DNA of 24,358 bases from NCBI GenBank assembly GCA_000697665.1, contig KL197792.1, positions 45,632 through 69,989 on the forward strand, given 5' to 3'. The position numbers and the translations under genes are program-made. The DNA comes from Jaapia argillacea MUCL 33604 (taxonomy: Eukaryota > Basidiomycota > Agaricomycetes > Jaapiales > Jaapiaceae). The notes below the pieces were generated by a model. That model was not told the origin of the DNA. It saw only the letters and a program-made list of their open reading frames with translations, and made no database searches. Below, piece by piece: positions 10,430-20,440 of the stretch; position 1 is the stretch's first letter; every line of letters begins with the position of its first letter.

Positions 10430-11437
10430 ATGTCTTATTCGTCAACTCCGTCACCGAGTCAGGAGATCTTCAATATTTCCGCGTTCATAAATCCGTTCTC
10501 GCGCATTCGCCGATATGTTTTCGTTCCCAGCACCCGACGACGCAGACTCACGAAGGCGTACCCAGGGTCCGTTTTCCAGATAAAGCGCGAGATGTTGCCG
10601 CTTTCTCCAAGTCCTTCTATCATTCAGAGTACGTTCCAAGGATCGCAAGCCAGTCGACTGTCTCATCTGCCTCCTCCGTGCAGCGAATTCCCTCTGGAGC
10701 GCTACAGCCCGAATAAGCCGCTTGAAGTTCGAGGGTTTCTTGAACTTGCGACAAAATACCAAGCCGATCGACTCTGGGATTACATCGTTCGAAACCTCGT
10801 TGCGGACTGGCCTCAGTGGCTCCCCGGCTGGGACGCCCTAGAAAGGGAATACTCTAGTGAGGCTAACGAACTTGCGGAGCACCTCGACGAAAATGAAATT
10901 GTAGACGTCGAAGACTCGTATCCCGAGCCCGCCTCCGCTATTCGGATTGCCACAGATTTTGACATCCCTGAGATTCTCCCTGCTGCTTTCTACGCCCTAT
11001 CGCAACTATGACTGGATGATGATTGGGATAGTTGCCGCCCTCTTGGTACTCGAGTCTGGTTGGAGGGGACAGGAATGCGCACTGCACGATGGAACCTCCT
11101 AACAGCTTCCGAGCTGTTGGCCGTCATGAGAGGACGCCGCCACGCTGTTGTGGAGCTCCACGACAACCTATTCGACGCCAAGAGCTGCGATGGTAGCCAA
11201 GGTTGCTCTGATGCACGAACAGCGTTGAAACGGGATCTGCAAAGCGACTATTACCATTTCCCACCACAACCCGATCCCCTTTGGCATTTGCAACACTTTT
11301 TCTCCAAAGAACGGTTTCCATCCAAAAAGCTGTGCGAAAGGTGTATCTATAGGATAGGCTGCCATATGGAAGAAGGGAGGCTTCAGTTATGGGATCGCAT
11401 CCCCGAAATTTTCGGGCTCGATAGGGCTCACCCTTAG
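10430..11437 (+). pseudogene. BTB/POZ-domain protein gene, disrupted
   Basis: The family is recognisable from LEVRGFLELATKYQADRLW, LVADWPQWLPGWDALE, PEPASAIRIATDFDIPEIL and LGTRVWL, a BTB-type architecture expanded in Agaricomycetes. A good 55-nt intron (10629-10683, GTACGT...GTGCAG) joins the BTB segment KARDVAAFSKSFYHS to the rest. Two kinds of damage are visible. First, a TGA at 11009-11011 interrupts one continuous frame: the same frame resumes at once with DDDWDSCRPLGTR and runs to the stop at 11435-11437. Second, the N-terminal part is spread over three frames (IFNISAFINPFSR, then AFADMFSFPAPDD, then THEGVPRVRFPDK), with no intron that would link them between about 10500 and 10550. Proteins of this class probably act as adaptors, but this copy is unlikely to make a full product. 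Sequencing error is the alternative. Confidence 0.72.
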
Positions 11438-11830
11438 TTTCCTACTACCTTCGCCCCCCTCTGGCATATCTGTGTTTTTCATTCGATTCTTGATCGCCGA
11501 AATCTACTCCTCTCGTCGTAATCAATCTCGTCGTCGTCGTTCCGTTTTTTGGGTTGGAATTGCACAAGGGACAGCCTGGTATTGCTGCGAAGTCCTTTGA
11601 GAGCCGCTTAGCCGTGATGAATCTGCATTCTTCATCTTCTATTCCCTGACCTGATCTTCGAGGTCTCACATGAAATTGCTATGGCGTTCCGTGTGTCCTT
11701 CCTGAGCTCTGGAGAATTGGTGTGTGGTTCACTATTCTTAGTCCACCATTATGTCATGGCGGTTGTAGCAGGCAAATGTGACTCCCGACGATAGGCAGCT
11801 TTCAACACTGGCTCAGTGGGTGGTACTACA
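11438..11830 (+). promoter_or_regulatory. Upstream region of the MFS transporter
   Basis: About 390 bp with no supportable gene. It starts with pyrimidine-rich DNA and short CGT microsatellite-like runs (near 11510-11540), and it must hold the promoter and leader of the transporter. I see no clear TATA box close to the start. The in-frame GTG at 11816 is not needed, because ATG 11831 begins a normal N-terminus. Confidence 0.4.
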
Positions 11831-14800
11831 ATGGATCTGCCCAAATCCTCTGAACGCTCTCCAGTATCCAAAGTGGACGTGACAGTTGGCGAGGCTGGCG
11901 ATTCGACCGATTTCAATGAGGTACTACCGCTATCTAGCAGAGTTGTTCAGGAGGCAAAGTTGAAGCGTCTCCTCGACTTGAGGTTGATGCCCATGATGAT
12001 ATTGATCTTTTTACTGAACTACATTGACGTGAGTGGTCACGTTGCGCATCTTTGTATTAATTTATCCATCGTCGCATTACAGCGGATTGCTCCAAGTGCT
12101 GCGAGGCTGCAGGGGTTAGAGACGGACCTTCGCCTCTCGGGTCCACCCGTCTTCTTTGACGATGCTAACACTTGCTGACTACTCGCACAGACGTCCAATA
12201 CGAAGCGATTTTGTCCCTAGTATATGCACTATATTGTCCTGCTCAAATTCCTTCGAACGCCGTAAGCAGTTGCCTCGCCCAGTGCCACCCCCCTGACTAA
12301 GTTGGGATGCTGGTAGTGGCTCAACAAAGTTTCAAGGTGAGTCGACTTGCTGCTGGGTCTCGCTTTTCATTTATTCCTGTCAGACCTTCCTTGTATATCG
12401 GCACTTGCGTAGTCATCTGGGGTTTAACCAGTCTTCTTACTGGAGTAGGCATATAGTCCCCATTCTGTGAATTCACCAACATATCTAGCTCTACAGATCA
12501 CGCACAACTTCATTGGCATAGCGTTGTGCCGATTGTTCATCGGCCTTCCCGAGGTTCGTGATGTAACCATTCCGATGAGAACCTTCATCCTAACGACTCC
12601 TCCAGTCGGCGTTTTATCCTGGCGCGGTCTACCTCCTGTCAAGATGGTATACGAAGAAGGTTTTTCACATTCCGATTATCACAGTTTTCCTCAGTTTAGC
12701 ATCGAGGCTAATATCGCTTATAGGAGCTGTCATTCCGAGCGGCCATTCTATACTTTGGTCTCCTCATCTCCAACGCCTTTGGAAGCGTCTGTATCTACCT
12801 ATCTTTTTCATGATCTCGCTCTCAGTTGTCCCTGACATAGCTAATTGCTGCGGGGATTCTCGCACACATGGATGGGGTACGAGGTATCAGGGCATGGAGA
12901 TGGTAAGTTCAACCGTTCAAGTTGCATCGGACTGTTTCCGTGTAACAAATCCATCTGCTCAGGCTATTTTATATCGAGGTACATCGAGCCGTCAAGGAAT
13001 TGACCTGTTGTTGACCGACCTCGTCAGGGCGCGATTACGATCGCTATTGGCTTTCTCGCCATGTATGAAATTTCGACCCCATCTCCTACTTTCTCTCATT
13101 CTTTTTTTCAGGTGGATACTTCCAGATTATGTTCGCTAATTGTCCCGTGTTGTCTGTTCTTTTTCTGTCTCACCGAGCTCTGACAGCCGCATAATAATCG
13201 TTGGATGACTGCTACCCAACGACGATTGGCGCAAAGGCGCATCGCAGAAGATGCCGGTGAAGCTGACGAGGATACCGATAAAGAATCGTAAGTGCAGATC
13301 TAGTGTACGAGTTATCTCAGCTGGACCGATTGCTGCCTGTAGGTTCTGGCAGGGTATGAAGCTTGCATTGAGGGACCCCAAGACATACATCCTTGCGATG
13401 CTCTCGTTCTCTCAGCTCGTGGGCTTGTCGTTCATCAATTTCTTCCCAACGTGAGCTCGGACGAAGTCAATACATCCCCCAGTTCCATTCCTGATTTATG
13501 TTGAGTCTAGGTTAACTGCGTCGTTGGGATTTGATACGACGGTCACCCTTCTTATGGCTGCGTGAGCCTCAACGCACCTACGTCTCCCCCACTAACTTCT
13601 GACATAATCTCAGCCACATCGCGTGGAACTTCTATAAAGGGTAGGCAACACAATTTCTGCTAAGTCCCTCTGGCGGCGGAGACATGGGAGCATGGAAACT
13701 TGTATTCTACTTGTAATTAGCTACGAAAAATCATAAGTTAGGTGCCCTCATCTTCGCGTCGGGGGAGAGTGCGAAAGAACATGGTATTTTGACTGGTACG
13801 GCCCCAAGTACTAGGATAAGGCCCCACTGAGGAGTTCATTTGCTTCTGGAGGGTTTGCCAGTCGCGTCCGGTTTGAAAGAGCGCCCCTCCGCGTTGTTTG
13901 ATGAGATTGAGGAAGCGCATATCCCGAAACTGCTTCTGGAATGCAATTGCCTCGGAGATGAACCTTGATAACGAGATGATTTCATCCATCTCGTCATCAA
14001 ACGTGCCTGCGGAGACATGCGGCGGTCGGTCGTCATCAAGGCCGTAATCATCATCTGCTGCGGCGTCGTCTGCTTCTTCGTCGTTCGCGTATTCGTCGAC
14101 ATCGTCAGAGGGGTGTTGAGGGCGTGTGTTGGCAATCGAGAACGAGTTGGGCAAGCTGGTACCGGGAGGAGGAGGGTATCGGGGAACGAGAAGGGGATGG
14201 TGCCAGAAGGGTGTAGTGCGATTTCTGGTAACTTCCAAGAAGAAGCGCGGATCAACCGGGTGGCAGGTCTGGACAAGATGTTTACATATCAAGAAGCGGT
14301 GCTTGATCATCGCTGGACAGGAACATATCCAAAGGTAGGCATCGGTTTGATACTGGGGTTGATTCCCAACTATCACTTTGTTCTCGCAGTACCGCCACTC
14401 TTTCTTGAAGGCTTTTCGCCATCCTGGCGCACCTCTTTTCCGTCCTGTCTTGTTCTGGAGGCGATCCAGCTTGATCATGTACTCCGGTGATAGCTTCTTC
14501 ACAAGAACCCACACGAGAAGATCAACTCGGGGTTTGTGAAAGTGAGTGAGATAGTCCTTCTTGATTCGCCGCCAGCTGACGAGAACTTCCATCAGTAAGT
14601 TTTCATCCACAGATCCCGGGCCTCACGTACTGGCTTTCACAAATCATGGTTGTTTTAAGACGGGGGATTTCAGGTGATTCACATCTCGCCCAAAGCTCCC
14701 ACCTCCCTCTGCGATACCAGTTTTCCCAAAGGTAAGCCCAACACTCTCGAAGATCATGCTGATAGCAATACTGATACATCTCCTTGACAGCCCATTCTCG

Positions 14801-17800
14801 GATCGCAACAGCATTCGCGGCGTATGGCCCAGGAACCAGCGGGTGAGCACACATATGCCGCTCAACCATATCGACAATTTGTTGGCGGTCCTCCTCGGGG
14901 CAGAAGGAGCGACGTAGTGGTGGGGAGGGGAGTTCAAGTGGCTCGGCCGTGATGTCGGTAAGTGGCCGCCCTAGCTTCGAGAGGCTGATCTTTATTTTGA
15001 GCGGTTCATTTACTCCCCCCCGTGTAGACTCGCATCCCTGGTTGGCCTCGGATCCATTGGCACTTCGGTCGAGAGACTCGGTGGGTTCCGTTTCGTAGAT
15101 TTTCTTTCCTCGCTCCTTTAACCCGATCTCATCAGCCTCTTCCGACTTGACCGCGGTTGATTTGGGACCTGCATATCTTTTTGCGATGTGCTCGTCGCCC
15201 GGCGCCTCGTTGTCGCTGGGGTCAGCTTTGTTTTCTGGGACGAAGTGGATGTCGATGAACGGGAGATCGAGGTGAGCGGCGGTCACGTTGTAGGGAGTCG
15301 TGGTAAGTTTGTTTTTTGATAGACGTTCTCGGATAGCCTTCCGTTGATGCCACCAGCATAGCTGATGTTTTCCTCCCTCCCAGGTATCATTCGCAGCTTT
15401 GATCTCTGCGATGTCTTTGTCTGTATGGACGAACCGTGGATCCACCTTGTAGCGAGTCTTTACGGCCCCCATGAATGATGCCAGGGCCTGCCGATGCTTC
15501 CCATTGTCGATCGCTGTTGCGGTTGATAGCAGTAGGTATGCGAGGGGGATACCTGTGTTATCATACTCCCCCATGACTGCGTATAACTCGAGGTCTTTGG
15601 CGTTTGTATTATCTATGTTTCGGTGAGTCTCTCGTATGCTGAGCGTTGTGACCATTACTTACATGTTGCATCCAGTCCGACTTCAACAATCTCCCCTTCG
15701 ATTCTAGCGGTGATTTTTCTCATCCCCCACGCAACCGCTGTCACCCCGTCGTTGACTTGGAGTTCAAAGACATCCGCATCCCCCATCTCTGCAAACTCAC
15801 CCAGGAGTTCTTTCGCTGACTCCACCTGCCCCTCTTTCCGCTTCCAGAGCCGCTTGCTCATCTCAGCCCACGCTTTATATATCTGAGCTGGTGTAATTTG
15901 AGGCCATCTCTCATGGATTGGTGAGACGAGGCTACTTGGTGGTTGCCAGAGATTCTCCTCAATGAATTTTGTGATTTCGGGTTGGATGTCGACATGGTAG
16001 TAGGCCATATGGGTATGTGAGTGTTCGAGGTAGATTTCGACCCTTTGCTGTTCATCCTTCAGCGTAACTGATATTCGTAATTGTCCGTTACAGGGGAAGC
16101 GGTCCATCCCAAGGTTGTCCCGGTTTTTTATCCCAGGCCCTTGCTTTATCTTTGATTTCTTCTTGTGGACGGAATCTTGACTACACCAGTAGCGTGTGGT
16201 GTGACCATGGACGCGCTTATGGTGCTCACGTACACTTTGATACGAAGTAAGTCTTCAATCTTTGTGAATTAGTATGGTTAGACTCACGTAAATCTCCACT
16301 TTGTTGCCAATGAAACCTCTTCTAGTGTCATATTCACTCTCTGGCGTGCGGTAACAAGTGGATCGCTAGGTAGGGTATATTCTCCCACAAATGACAGATT
16401 ACTTGAATCCTTTGATGTTTCCCGCTGTCGTTTCAGCTTTTGAAATAGATCTCCTGCACTTGTGAAGTGAATAGGATTGGGAGCTGTCTTCAGCACTGTG
16501 AGTGAGATTAATTCTTCCGTGCATCAGGGTTTTGCTCACCTTTTGTTTTTTAGACAGTGGTGCTTCTCCCCTCTTCCCCTTGTTGTTCTCATCACCCCCT
16601 TGCCTATCCTCATCTCCCTCTGTTCCGTCGTCACTATTTGGTGCGACTTGTGGTCGTCCCCCTCCCCCTACCGCGTTTTCTTTCGTGTCATCTCTCTCTC
16701 TCTTCCGCTTTCTATATTCCCTCATCTCCTCACGATGTTTTGCACATGTTTTCCACCGTGTTCCAACTGGAAGCACTGTAGTACAATGTGTATTTGAGCA
16801 CTTACTACCACTCATTGTGCACCAATGTAGAGTTTCGTGTATTTTTTGCGGTTATGCCAGGATTTAAGATGCCAGAAGTGTCTCAGAGGATCATAAAAGC
16901 AACAAATAGATTATTTCGAGGCCGGTAAGACAAGTAAGCAGTCGATAAAGTGTATCCAGATGTTATTCCAAGTTCGACGGAAACAGAAGTTCGTATATGG
17001 CAAGAACAACACCAATTTGGCACGCGCGGGAAAGCTTATGTCAGAAGTTAGTGGGGGAGAAGTAGGATTGCTGTGAGCCTCTGTTGAGATTTCCTGCGCC
17101 TTTGAAATAACCTTCATACAGCCCGCCGTGGATTTGGGCGGCCATCGTTTGCTGTCTGAATGCATGGAGTGCTGGTGAGCGTATATGTAACTTGTCCTGC
17201 TTCTCTTATCCACTCACAAGCATAGACCGGACTGGAGAGCGCTTCTTCCATGTTTCCTTTTGGATTTGGGGTACGATGATTGGATACATCATCTCGCTGT
17301 CCACAAGTTCAGTCGGCGCACGCTACGTGTCCTTGTTCCTGATGGCTAGCGGCTTTGCAGGTGAGGTCTCGTGGGTTCCTCTGTGGCGGCAGCAATTGAA
17401 TAAGGATTACCACAAGGGTTTTCGATGGTTTTAGTCTGGGTTCGTGTCTACGCCGTCTCTAATTCATCCCACTCTAATTATGTCTTCCTAGACATCGAAC
17501 GCCATCCCGAGGCCCCCAGCCAAGCGAGCTGCGGCAATTGGTATCGTTAATGGATTTGGTAACCTGGGTCCATTGTGAGTAAATACGCTTCGCCCTCCCA
17601 TTATCTTCTTATCCCGTATCAGAGTTGGTTCATTTGTCTGGAAGGCCGACTGGGGACCAGACTATCGCCAGTCCATGATTATCGCTTTGGTATCTTTGTT
17701 CATCTCCACTTGCTTTGCCGGTGGTGCGTCTTTCAGTCAGCACCCTCGCTTCCAGTGATCTTCCATTCTCAACCGCTTTGCCCGTGCAGTTATGAGATGG

Positions 17801-17953
17801 ATCCTGATAGGGGATAACCGGCGTATCTCGGAGGAGGAATCAAAATGGCTTCATGGGCCAGATCGAGAACGCGTCGAGGAAGCCGCACGATTGGAAGGCA
17901 TCAGCTTCGAACAAGCCGTTGTGAAGAGGAGAGGGTTCAGATATTTGTACTAG
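11831..17953 (+). CDS. MFS transporter (Dal5/Tna1-like), split by a transposon
   Basis: Twenty-one exons: 11831-12028, 12083-12140, 12191-12261, 12317-12336, 12384-12444, 12497-12553, 12606-12659, 12724-12786, 12841-12902, 12963-12978, 13028-13062, 13112-13130, 13187-13287, 13343-13450, 13511-13561, 17122-17174, 17226-17360, 17417-17439, 17492-17574, 17623-17720, 17790-17953. All phases agree, giving 509 residues, normal for the anion:cation symporter family of carboxylate/vitamin permeases. Blocks: FLLNYIDR (TM1), HNFIGIALCRLFIGLPE, FYPGAVYLLSRWYTKKE, AWRWLFYIEG, MWILPDYPHN, PPWIWAAIVCCLNAWSADRT, AIPRPPAKRAAAIGIVNGFG and a cytosolic tail. It imports an organic anion by proton symport; the substrate is unknown. 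Exons are tiny (down to 16 nt). Intron 15 carries a 3.5-kb Mutator-like element, so expression may be impaired although no codon is damaged. Confidence 0.92.
13562..13570. repeat. Left 9-bp target-site duplication
   Basis: GTGAGCCTC, identical to 17073-17081. It immediately follows exon 15 of the transporter and is itself the intron donor (exon ends GGCTGC). Nine-base duplications are typical of Mutator-like elements. Confidence 0.95.
13571..13607 (+). repeat. Left terminal inverted repeat of the MULE
   Basis: 37 bp, beginning AACGCACCTACG and ending TTCTGACATAA. It matches the reverse complement of the right end at 32 of 37 positions, with the inner 25 bases identical and the five mismatches in the outer 12. 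Confidence 0.93.
13738..16815 (-). CDS. MULE transposase with SWIM zinc finger
   Basis: Exons 16815-16540, 16487-16288, 16234-15663, 15612-14631 and 14575-13738 (minus) give 955 residues with all phases consistent; intron 1 uses a GAAG acceptor. Order: N-terminal Cys/His-containing region (CSNTHC, WKTCAKH) followed by a basic RKRKRER helix; a low-complexity linker; a region with YWCSQDS resembling the FLYWCH/WRKY-type DNA-binding part; then the RNase H-like MULE core. Catalytic candidates are Asp about 347 (GLDATYNTN), Asp about 413 (VHTDKDIAEIK) with the CWWH motif, and Glu about 676 (TTMICESHW). The SWIM finger CSC...CKH lies at about 762-778, before an Asp-rich tail. A disordered insertion of about 150 residues separates the second Asp from the Glu. 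It cuts and pastes the element. It appears intact. Confidence 0.93.
17036..17072 (-). repeat. Right terminal inverted repeat of the MULE
   Basis: 37 bp, beginning TTATGTCAGAAG and ending GTAGGATTGCT on the plus strand. It pairs with 13571-13607. Confidence 0.93.
17073..17081. repeat. Right 9-bp target-site duplication / original donor
   Basis: GTGAGCCTC again. It is followed by the rest of the original intron up to CATACAG at 17121, after which exon 16 starts with the codons for PPWIW. Confidence 0.95.
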
Positions 17954-18104
17954 ATGCCACAGCAGGTTGAATTCAAAGAGTCCAGGGTGAGCAGTAAGGA
18001 GTGGAACTTCAAGGCGATGAGGTGGTACTAGCGTGGACGATGAACCGCTTAACTTTGAGTTGGCATGTTCATAGTCCCGACCACCGAATTGTATATGAAT
18101 GGAT

Positions 18105-19561
18105 CTACTGGCTCTTCGCATCCCTTTCCTTCTTCCTCAAAGCCCGTGCTCTTATACTTCTGTGTAACCGGTGTGTATACGCAATGATACCACTCTTCCA
18201 ACCAATAACCCCCATACCCCAATCTACGAACGCGTGGCTCCAAAATGGGGTGCACGTATGAGGTCGTCCAGTAAACGCTGCACCGCACGAGAGACCAATC
18301 TTCGAGAGGCAAGAGCGAACATAGGAGGCGGGAGTGGGGACTAGAGCTGATGATCGGCGAATTTTGGACATATCAGATACCTAGAAACAAAGCCATGAAG
18401 CGATGATGATGGGTAGGTTTAAACGTAAGAAGGGGAAGAGAACTCACAACGAAGTAGGTGTTGAGATGTTGGACAGTGATACCATGTCTCGTCACTTCCT
18501 CACCCAGGGCAGTAGACCAAGTTGACAAGAAAGCCTTTGAGCCAGAGTAGGTTGCAAGCATCGGTGACGGGATGGATCCGGCAAAGGAGCCAATATTGAG
18601 AATTAACCCTCGTTTCCTAAGACACTCGTTAGGAAGAATTGGGGAGACGGTGTTCGGTTTGAGACGTACCGTTGAATCATGCCAGGAAGGACAATGGATG
18701 TGACACGCAAAACGGCACTGATGTTGATGGCAACTATGTCGTCAATCTCGTGTTTTGGAGTCTCAGCGAAGTCGCTCGGCATTTCATGAGACTTGCCAGC
18801 GTTGTTCACTATAGACGGTCAGACCTCCGTCCTCCTTGATGCTAGAAGCAGTGAAGATCTGGTATCACTCACCGAGAATACCAATATCCATACCCTGACA
18901 TGCATCCACAAGTCGAGTAAATCCATCGTCGCGACCATTTGAGAGATCAACTATGACGATTTTGGTCTGCACCTGGGTCCCACAATTGGCGTCTTACAGA
19001 AGCGAAACAAGGGCATATCAATCAACAACACCACCATACTCGAGAGATGATGGAAGGCGACGCACTAATCTGCGAGACCGTCTCAGCCAACTGGTGATAG
19101 TTCCTCGATGCGACCAAGACATTGAACCCGGCCTTGCCAAGTTGGATAGCGAATTCACGTCCGATTCCACCAGAGGCACCGGTGACAACTGTTATTACCA
19201 AAAGATATCCAGAAGTTCAGTCGGTCCAAAAACCCTGAGGGCGAAATCGTTCACCTGCCCATGAACCACTCTTGGCTCCAAATTTGCGCAACTATGCCGG
19301 AAACGATCTTGTCAACCCAGTCTAAACATTCCACTGGTACGGTTGAAACCCACTTGAGTACCTTTCAGCATAAAGGTCTGAACAAATACCGACAAGGTTT
19401 TTACGACGACGATCACGAATGTGAGGAATCCAAGGGCAGAGAAGAAGACGACCACCGACCCCGGGTGGTAAGTCGCTATGAGGGATTGGAATTAAGCACA
19501 AATGAACTCGGCTTCGCATATCACTGGGATTTTTGAACACACCTAAGGAGCCCAAGGACAT
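18105..19561 (-). CDS. IFA38: Very-long-chain 3-oxoacyl-CoA reductase (KAR)
   Basis: Exons 19561-19543, 19475-19354, 19291-19255, 19188-19040, 18972-18873, 18808-18670, 18616-18448 and 18380-18105 (minus) give 336 residues (yeast Ifa38 has 347). It is an ER short-chain dehydrogenase that reduces 3-ketoacyl-CoA in the fatty-acid elongation cycle feeding sphingolipid synthesis. A membrane segment lies at about 15-45 ([18 protein letters not shown]). The NADP-binding TGASGGIG is at 62-69, NNAGKSHE near 141, the catalytic Ser199 in NIGSFAG and YSGSK with Tyr212 and Lys216. The segment [17 protein letters not shown] and the basic tail ([11 protein letters not shown]) are KAR-specific. The 19-nt first exon is small; the start ATG is supported by phase and family length. 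It is convergent with the transporter, 151 bp apart. Confidence 0.95.
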
Positions 19562-20440
19562 GATGTCGTTGAGGAAGGACAATAGAAACGTTCAATGTTA
19601 CCACAAATTTGTGGCGACGGGCCGTCACGGGCCCACCCACCTCGACATCGAGGACCATCTCTGTTCTGGTTCGTCGAGTGGCCTCCTTTGTGTTTCTCAG
19701 ATGGCGATGAATAAAATACTGCCCGTTCTCAAGTCGCGATCGACGCACCATTGACCATCGTTATTCCCTCTACTGATTTCCTGACCTCTCTGGTGTGTTA
19801 CCTGCTTCGAAGAATACGTTTGCGGAGCCGGTTGTTGTTGAATCGGCCGATTCAGCAGAGATGTAACTGTCTCCTCGGGTTCAACCAAAGTCGTAGTGTG
19901 TCTCGTGTCTACATCTCTCAATTTCTTCAACTGCTGATCAACTCCTTCAGCGATTTGCCTCTCACCGTTACATACTCAAACAAGAACACGGGAACATCTA
20001 TACGACGCATCATCACACCGACTGGGCAGACCTCAACGAACTCTTCCTGGAGCCATATTCACCCATCCGCCTCGCCCGAGATTTTGCCATTCACGATCCT
20101 GCGCCTCCTTCTACCCCTTGCTTGCATCACCCTCAGCCTGTGTCCCACACCCGGTTCCGGATCTTACAATCGCATTCGAATTGGCCCACCCTCATCTCCA
20201 TGAAGTCCCCTGCATGCCGTGAATCTCAGGGTGGTTCCAAGGCCACAGCCCCGAAGGACTGAACCAGCGCCCCCCTAATCTTTCCTGGCGGAAACCTCTG
20301 CGACACTTACCACGAGAGTATCTACATCGCAGCGCATAATAGCTGCAGCCTAGATCGTCGGAGGATTACTAGAACGCCCTTATTTTAGTTCGTCTCATTT
20401 CTTTTCCCCGTGTTCGAGCTGATTCTTTGGGTGGTGGAAC
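19562..20440. other. Region with only weak ORFs; IFA38 promoter
   Basis: The part next to 19561 must hold the IFA38 promoter. On the plus strand a frame of 104 codons at 19951-20262 follows an acceptor-like CTCCTTCAG and reads protein-like (HTDWADLNELFLEPYSPIRL). A second frame over the same bases is equally long, so I cannot choose. No family is recognised. Confidence 0.35.
19951..20262 (+). CDS. Candidate exon of an unknown gene
   Basis: Open for 103 codons to TGA at 20260-20262. It could be preceded by a 52-nt intron (GTAGTG...CTCCTTCAG, with a CTGAT branch-like site) or an 88-nt one starting at GTAACT. The reading is rich in His, Pro and Asp, with DFAIHDPAPPSTP in the middle. No start codon or upstream exon can be defined, and I do not recognise it. 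It may be a remnant or chance. Confidence 0.2.
   Translation, partial: RFASHRYILKQEHGNIYTTHHHTDWADLNELFLEPYSPIRLARDFAIHDPAPPSTPCLHHPQPVSHTRFRILQSHSNWPTLISMKSPACRESQGGSKATAPKD

Larger units (their letters stand above)
13562..13613 (+). other. Cryptic intron spanning target duplication and element edge
   Basis: The left donor copy (GTGAGC) is followed by CTAAC and CTGAC branch-like sites and by CTCAG ending at 13613, inside the first 43 bases of the element. The 52-nt length matches introns of this genome. Using it would add ten codons to the transporter (AHIAWNFYKG) and reach TAG at 13642-13644, truncating the protein to 334 residues. Confidence 0.55.
13571..17072 (-). mobile_element. Mutator-like (MULE) DNA transposon, complete
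   Basis: The element is 3,502 bp and bounded by 37-bp imperfect inverted repeats and a perfect 9-bp target duplication. It contains one transposase gene on the minus strand, antisense to the host transporter gene. The non-coding ends are short (about 130 bp left, 220 bp right inside the repeats). All structural parts needed for autonomous movement are present, and there is no internal damage. Removing it together with one duplication restores a normal 49-nt intron (GTGAGCCTC to CATACAG, 17073-17121). Confidence 0.94.

Noticed and set aside
11831-13641. MFS transporter as two separate genes or two pseudogene halves
   Set aside because: The two halves join exactly in phase (13561 to 17122) at a known family block, and the sequence between them is a bounded transposon.
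14017-14490. 157-codon plus-strand ORF in the middle of the element
   Set aside because: It lies opposite the SWIM-containing exon of the transposase, has no motif, and is a shadow of that coding strand.
17361-17439. 5-nt exon 18 using the TTTTAG acceptor at 17434
   Set aside because: Using the ACAAG acceptor at 17416 gives a 23-nt exon that supplies the expected GFSMVLVW of the family.
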